Below are positions 61,223 to 64,000 of a stretch of DNA of 64,000 bases, one piece after another; positions within the stretch are counted from its first letter, which is position 1, and every line of letters begins with the position of its first letter. Location of the stretch: contig NZ_JABJWY010000035.1 in NCBI RefSeq assembly GCF_013167215.1, positions 279,753-343,752 on the forward strand. Direction: 5' to 3'. Both the position numbers and the translations under genes were made by a program. The notes under the pieces are model-generated. The model was not told the DNA's origin. It worked only from the letters and a program-made list of their open reading frames with translations, and did not search any database. This DNA comes from Sphingobacterium prati. GTDB taxonomy: Bacteria > Bacteroidota > Bacteroidia > Sphingobacteriales > Sphingobacteriaceae.

Positions 61223-61258
61223 AATCCTGCCCATTTTAGTGGACGGGATTTTTTTTGC
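61223..61258 (+). terminator. Terminator of dps
   Basis: Hairpin AATCCTGCCCA/TGGACGGGATT (one mismatch, one G-T pair, 6-nt loop) followed by T8. Confidence 0.8.
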
Positions 61259-61338
61259 ATGATTTGTTGTCGGCGCGGGATAATTTTTCTATCTTAAAGA
61301 GGAATTAAGCCTTCAGAAACTTTTAACATATTATAGCT

Positions 61339-63798
61339 ATGCTTGAAGACGACAACCTAAATCAGACCACACTAAACGAGGAAGAAAAAGATGGTACTTT
61401 GGAGAGTATGCATCATGTGAATAATCCAGTATTGGATCTGCCCAAAATTGAAAAGAAATACCTCGAAAATGTTGTATCCCACAATCAAAACGATAAATCA
61501 TACTATTTTTCCGATGGTAAGGCAAAAGTTGAGATTAAGATCGTAACCGATGAGATTGTTCGTGTTCGATTGGCACCACAAGGAACGTTTTTAGAAGACT
61601 TTTCCTACGCGCTGGCAAAGAAAGATCATCGCGTCAGTATTCATCAGTATAAAGAGGAAGAAGATCACTATAGTGTGCATACGAACACGATTTCCTGCCG
61701 GATCAATAAAGAAGATTTTTTGATTTCTTTCTCTGATCGGGCCGGGAAATTGTTTAATGCGGATCAGGCACCTATGCATTGGGAGGAAAATCCGGATTTT
61801 GGCGGATATTATGTCTATAGTACAAAGATTGCTTTTGAAAACGAAGCATTTTATGGCCTAGGCGACAAGGCGACCAAACTTAATCTTCGTGGCAAACGAT
61901 TAAAAAACTGGAATTCGGATACTTATGCTTTTGCTTACGATCAGGATCCTTTATACAAAACGATCCCTTTTTACATCGGGCTGAAAGATGGGGAAGCCTA
62001 CGGTATTTTCTTTGATAATACCTTTAAAACATATTTCGATTTTGCTGCTGAGGATCAAAGTAAGACCAGTTTCTGGTCTGAGGGTGGTGAATTGCAATAT
62101 TATTATATTCATGGCCCCCATATTATTGATGTAATTCGAAGGTACCATACCTTAACCGGAACACATTATTTACCGCCATTATGGGCTATCGGGTACCATC
62201 AATGCCGCTGGAGTTATTACCCCGAAGCGAATGTACGTAAGGTGGCCGAAGAATTCCGTAAAAGACAGATCCCATGTGATGCCATTTACCTGGACATTGA
62301 CTATATGGACGGCTACCGCTGTTTTACCTGGAACAAGCAATATTTTCCAAATCCTAAGAAAATGATTGCCGACCTTGCCAATGAAGGCTTTAAGACGGTC
62401 GTCATGATTGATCCGGGAATTAAGGTTGATGAAAACTACTGGGTATTTAGAGAAGGGAAGGAGAATAGATATTTCTGTCGGAGGGGAGATGACTATTTTA
62501 TGGAAGGATTTGTTTGGCCTGGGCGTTGCCAATTTCCTGACTTTACAAATCCTGAAGTCCGGCAGTGGTGGGGGACTTTGTACCAGGGGCTAGTGGAGGA
62601 CGGGGTTGCAGGCTTTTGGAATGATATGAATGAACCTGCAGTTTTTGGCCGTGGGACATTTCCGGATGATGTCAGGCATCAATATGACGGCCATCGCGGA
62701 TCGCACAGAAAAGCACATAATGTATACGGAATGCAGATGGTGAGAGCTACCTATGATGGCTTAAAGAAATTGTATAAGAATAAAAGGCCATTTACCATTA
62801 CACGAGCGGCTTATGCAGGCACACAACGTTATTCATCGGTTTGGACGGGAGATAATTTAGCCAGCTGGGAACATCTCAAATTAGGGACTTTACAGTTGCA
62901 GCGCTTATCCACCTCAGGAATGTCTTTTTGCGGAACCGACATTGGTGGATTTACAGGGGAACCGGATGGTGAACTCTTTACACGATGGATGCAGTTTGGC
63001 GTTTTTTCGCCGTTTATGCGGGTGCACTCTGCAGGGGATACCCGCGACCGTGAACCATGGAGCTTCGGTGAAGATTGGGAAAAAATAAATAAAAAGTTTA
63101 TTGAGCTGCGTTATCAGCTTTTACCATATATCTATACCTGTTTTTGGGAACAGACCAAATACGGTTATCCCATCCTACGTCCGATTTCAATGGTTGAGCA
63201 ACATATTCCGACCAATTGGCAGCGGGAGGAGGAGTTCTGTTTTGGCGATAAAATATTGGTGTCGCCCGTGTTGCAACCTGGCCAGAAAAGCAAGATTGTC
63301 TATCTTCCTGCCGGAGATTGGTTTTATTATTTCAATAATGAGGTTTACATTGGGGGTAAGGAGCATACAATTGCAACACCTTTGGATGAAATGCCTGTGT
63401 TTATTCGTGGTGGATCCGTTATTCCAGAATATCCCGTCATGCAATACACTGGAGAAAAGAAAGTAGAGGAACTGCAATTAAATGTCTATTTTTCGGTAGG
63501 TGTGCACCGTTCTTATGTGTATTCTGATCACGGTGACACCTTCGCGTATGAGCAAGATATTTATTTAGAAAAATGCTTTACGGTGTCTGGATTAAAAGAT
63601 TCCCTGTCAATCAAACAGACCCGTGACGGGTTATTTACCGAGCGGTACGAAGAGTATAAACTGCAATTGATAGGACTACCGTTTACGGTAAAAAAAGTAA
63701 AAACAGATGGAATTGATACACTAGTACAACAGGATGAGGAGGGAAGATATTGGATTAATGTCGCACGTGAATTTGACAACATATTAATAGAGGGGTAA
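61339..63798 (+). CDS. Glycoside hydrolase family 31 (alpha-glucosidase)
   Basis: An 819-residue GH31 enzyme without a signal peptide, so probably cytoplasmic. The N-terminal beta-sandwich (to about residue 270) is followed by the (beta/alpha)8 barrel: LWAIGYHQCRWSYYPEANV, DAIYLDIDYMDGYRCFTW, the nucleophile Asp429 in GFWNDMNEPAVFG and the acid/base Asp505 in WTGDNLASWEHL, then SGMSFCGTDIGGFTGEPDGELFTRWMQ. Alpha-1,4-glucosidase is the usual activity of this type (GanC-like), consistent with a glycogen-branching gene 2 nt downstream, so both likely serve glycogen or maltodextrin metabolism. Confidence 0.95.
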   Translation: MLEDDNLNQTTLNEEEKDGTLESMHHVNNPVLDLPKIEKKYLENVVSHNQNDKSYYFSDGKAKVEIKIVTDEIVRVRLAPQGTFLEDFSYALAKKDHRVSIHQYKEEEDHYSVHTNTISCRINKEDFLISFSDRAGKLFNADQAPMHWEENPDFGGYYVYSTKIAFENEAFYGLGDKATKLNLRGKRLKNWNSDTYAFAYDQDPLYKTIPFYIGLKDGEAYGIFFDNTFKTYFDFAAEDQSKTSFWSEGGELQYYYIHGPHIIDVIRRYHTLTGTHYLPPLWAIGYHQCRWSYYPEANVRKVAEEFRKRQIPCDAIYLDIDYMDGYRCFTWNKQYFPNPKKMIADLANEGFKTVVMIDPGIKVDENYWVFREGKENRYFCRRGDDYFMEGFVWPGRCQFPDFTNPEVRQWWGTLYQGLVEDGVAGFWNDMNEPAVFGRGTFPDDVRHQYDGHRGSHRKAHNVYGMQMVRATYDGLKKLYKNKRPFTITRAAYAGTQRYSSVWTGDNLASWEHLKLGTLQLQRLSTSGMSFCGTDIGGFTGEPDGELFTRWMQFGVFSPFMRVHSAGDTRDREPWSFGEDWEKINKKFIELRYQLLPYIYTCFWEQTKYGYPILRPISMVEQHIPTNWQREEEFCFGDKILVSPVLQPGQKSKIVYLPAGDWFYYFNNEVYIGGKEHTIATPLDEMPVFIRGGSVIPEYPVMQYTGEKKVEELQLNVYFSVGVHRSYVYSDHGDTFAYEQDIYLEKCFTVSGLKDSLSIKQTRDGLFTERYEEYKLQLIGLPFTVKKVKTDGIDTLVQQDEEGRYWINVAREFDNILIEG

Positions 63799-63800
63799 AC

Positions 63801-64000
63801 ATGGCCTATAAAGTAATACCGCATAGTCTTTTTTCGGAATTTGATGTCGCACTGTTCCAGTCGGGCAGGCATTTCAAACTGTATGAAAAATTTGGTTCGC
63901 ATGAACTTGAAGTAGAGGGTGAAAGAGGCGTTTATTTTGCGGTTTGGGCCCCAAATGCAAAATCCGTTTCCGTAGCCGGAAACTTCAATTTTTGGGATAA
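63801..64000 (+). CDS. glgB: 1,4-alpha-glucan branching enzyme, N-terminal part (truncated by window end)
   Basis: The frame opens with ATG two bases after the GH31 stop and runs to the window edge, so only about 66 residues are seen: MAYKVIPHSLFSEFDVALF, then FKLYEKFGSHELEVEG and the CBM48 motif GVYFAVWAPNAKSVSVAGNFNFWD. This is the N-terminal carbohydrate-binding module of glycogen branching enzymes. The tight spacing implies an operon with the glucosidase. The catalytic barrel lies beyond the window, so GlgB versus another CBM48/GH13 protein is judged from this module alone. Confidence 0.85.
   Translation, partial: MAYKVIPHSLFSEFDVALFQSGRHFKLYEKFGSHELEVEGERGVYFAVWAPNAKSVSVAGNFNFWD

Overview
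The window is a stretch of ordinary, densely coding chromosome from a Bacteroidota bacterium, most likely Sphingobacteriaceae and plausibly Sphingobacterium (inference from gene content; no rRNA is present to confirm it). Pointers are the short primary sigma factor, a DUF5686/carboxypeptidase-regulatory outer-membrane protein, a single-chain PurL, Mqo, RNase Y beside zapBA, a GLPGLI-like PNGase F, and many promoters of the Bacteroidota type (TTG, 17-21 nt, TAnnTTTG). Shine-Dalgarno sequences are mostly absent, with two clear exceptions. I see no prophage, insertion sequence or CRISPR array.

Layout. 0-9 kb: class IV aminotransferase, FMN reductase, a secreted His/Arg-rich protein, a lipoprotein polysaccharide deacetylase, a PhnA-like protein, a YpfJ-type zinc peptidase, a LuxE-like acyl-protein synthetase, FabG and Mqo. 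8.9-10.8 kb: a TPP riboswitch controlling a PnuC-family (PnuT-like) thiamine transporter and an overlapping acyl-CoA-dehydrogenase-like flavoprotein. 10.9-18 kb: tRNA-Arg(CCG), XerD-like recombinase, M16 peptidase, RpoD, a small XRE regulator, Fmt. 18-28 kb: LolC/E-like permease, CPA2 antiporter, isocitrate dehydrogenase, SerC, SerA, aspartokinase and LysA.

28.1-30.6 kb holds the most unusual unit: a divergent Lgt-family membrane protein, a 78-residue membrane protein and a large multi-cysteine radical SAM enzyme resembling the archaeal tetraether lipid synthase (MJ0619/Tes) superfamily, in one tight operon. It is followed by an MscS-type channel. 33-42 kb: a divergent AraC regulator/AEC transporter pair with a palindromic operator candidate, DoxX-like protein, PurL, PheT. 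42-45 kb: ZapB-like coiled coil, ZapA, a structured RNA that looks like 6S RNA, RNase Y, HAD phosphatase. 45-53.6 kb: Mpo1-like membrane protein, NatAB-type ABC exporter, EngB, UbiA-family prenyltransferase, PNGase F-like secreted enzyme, divergent Lrp/cysteine-synthase pair. 53.7-64 kb: DsbD, a non-coding repeat-bearing gap, DUF5686 protein, fused RluA pseudouridine synthase, Dps, GH31 glucosidase and the start of GlgB.

Recurring features are strong hairpin terminators between convergent genes and several promoters whose -7 box sits only 2-6 nt before the start codon, implying leaderless or nearly leaderless mRNAs. Everything here comes from reading the sequence; no database search was run.
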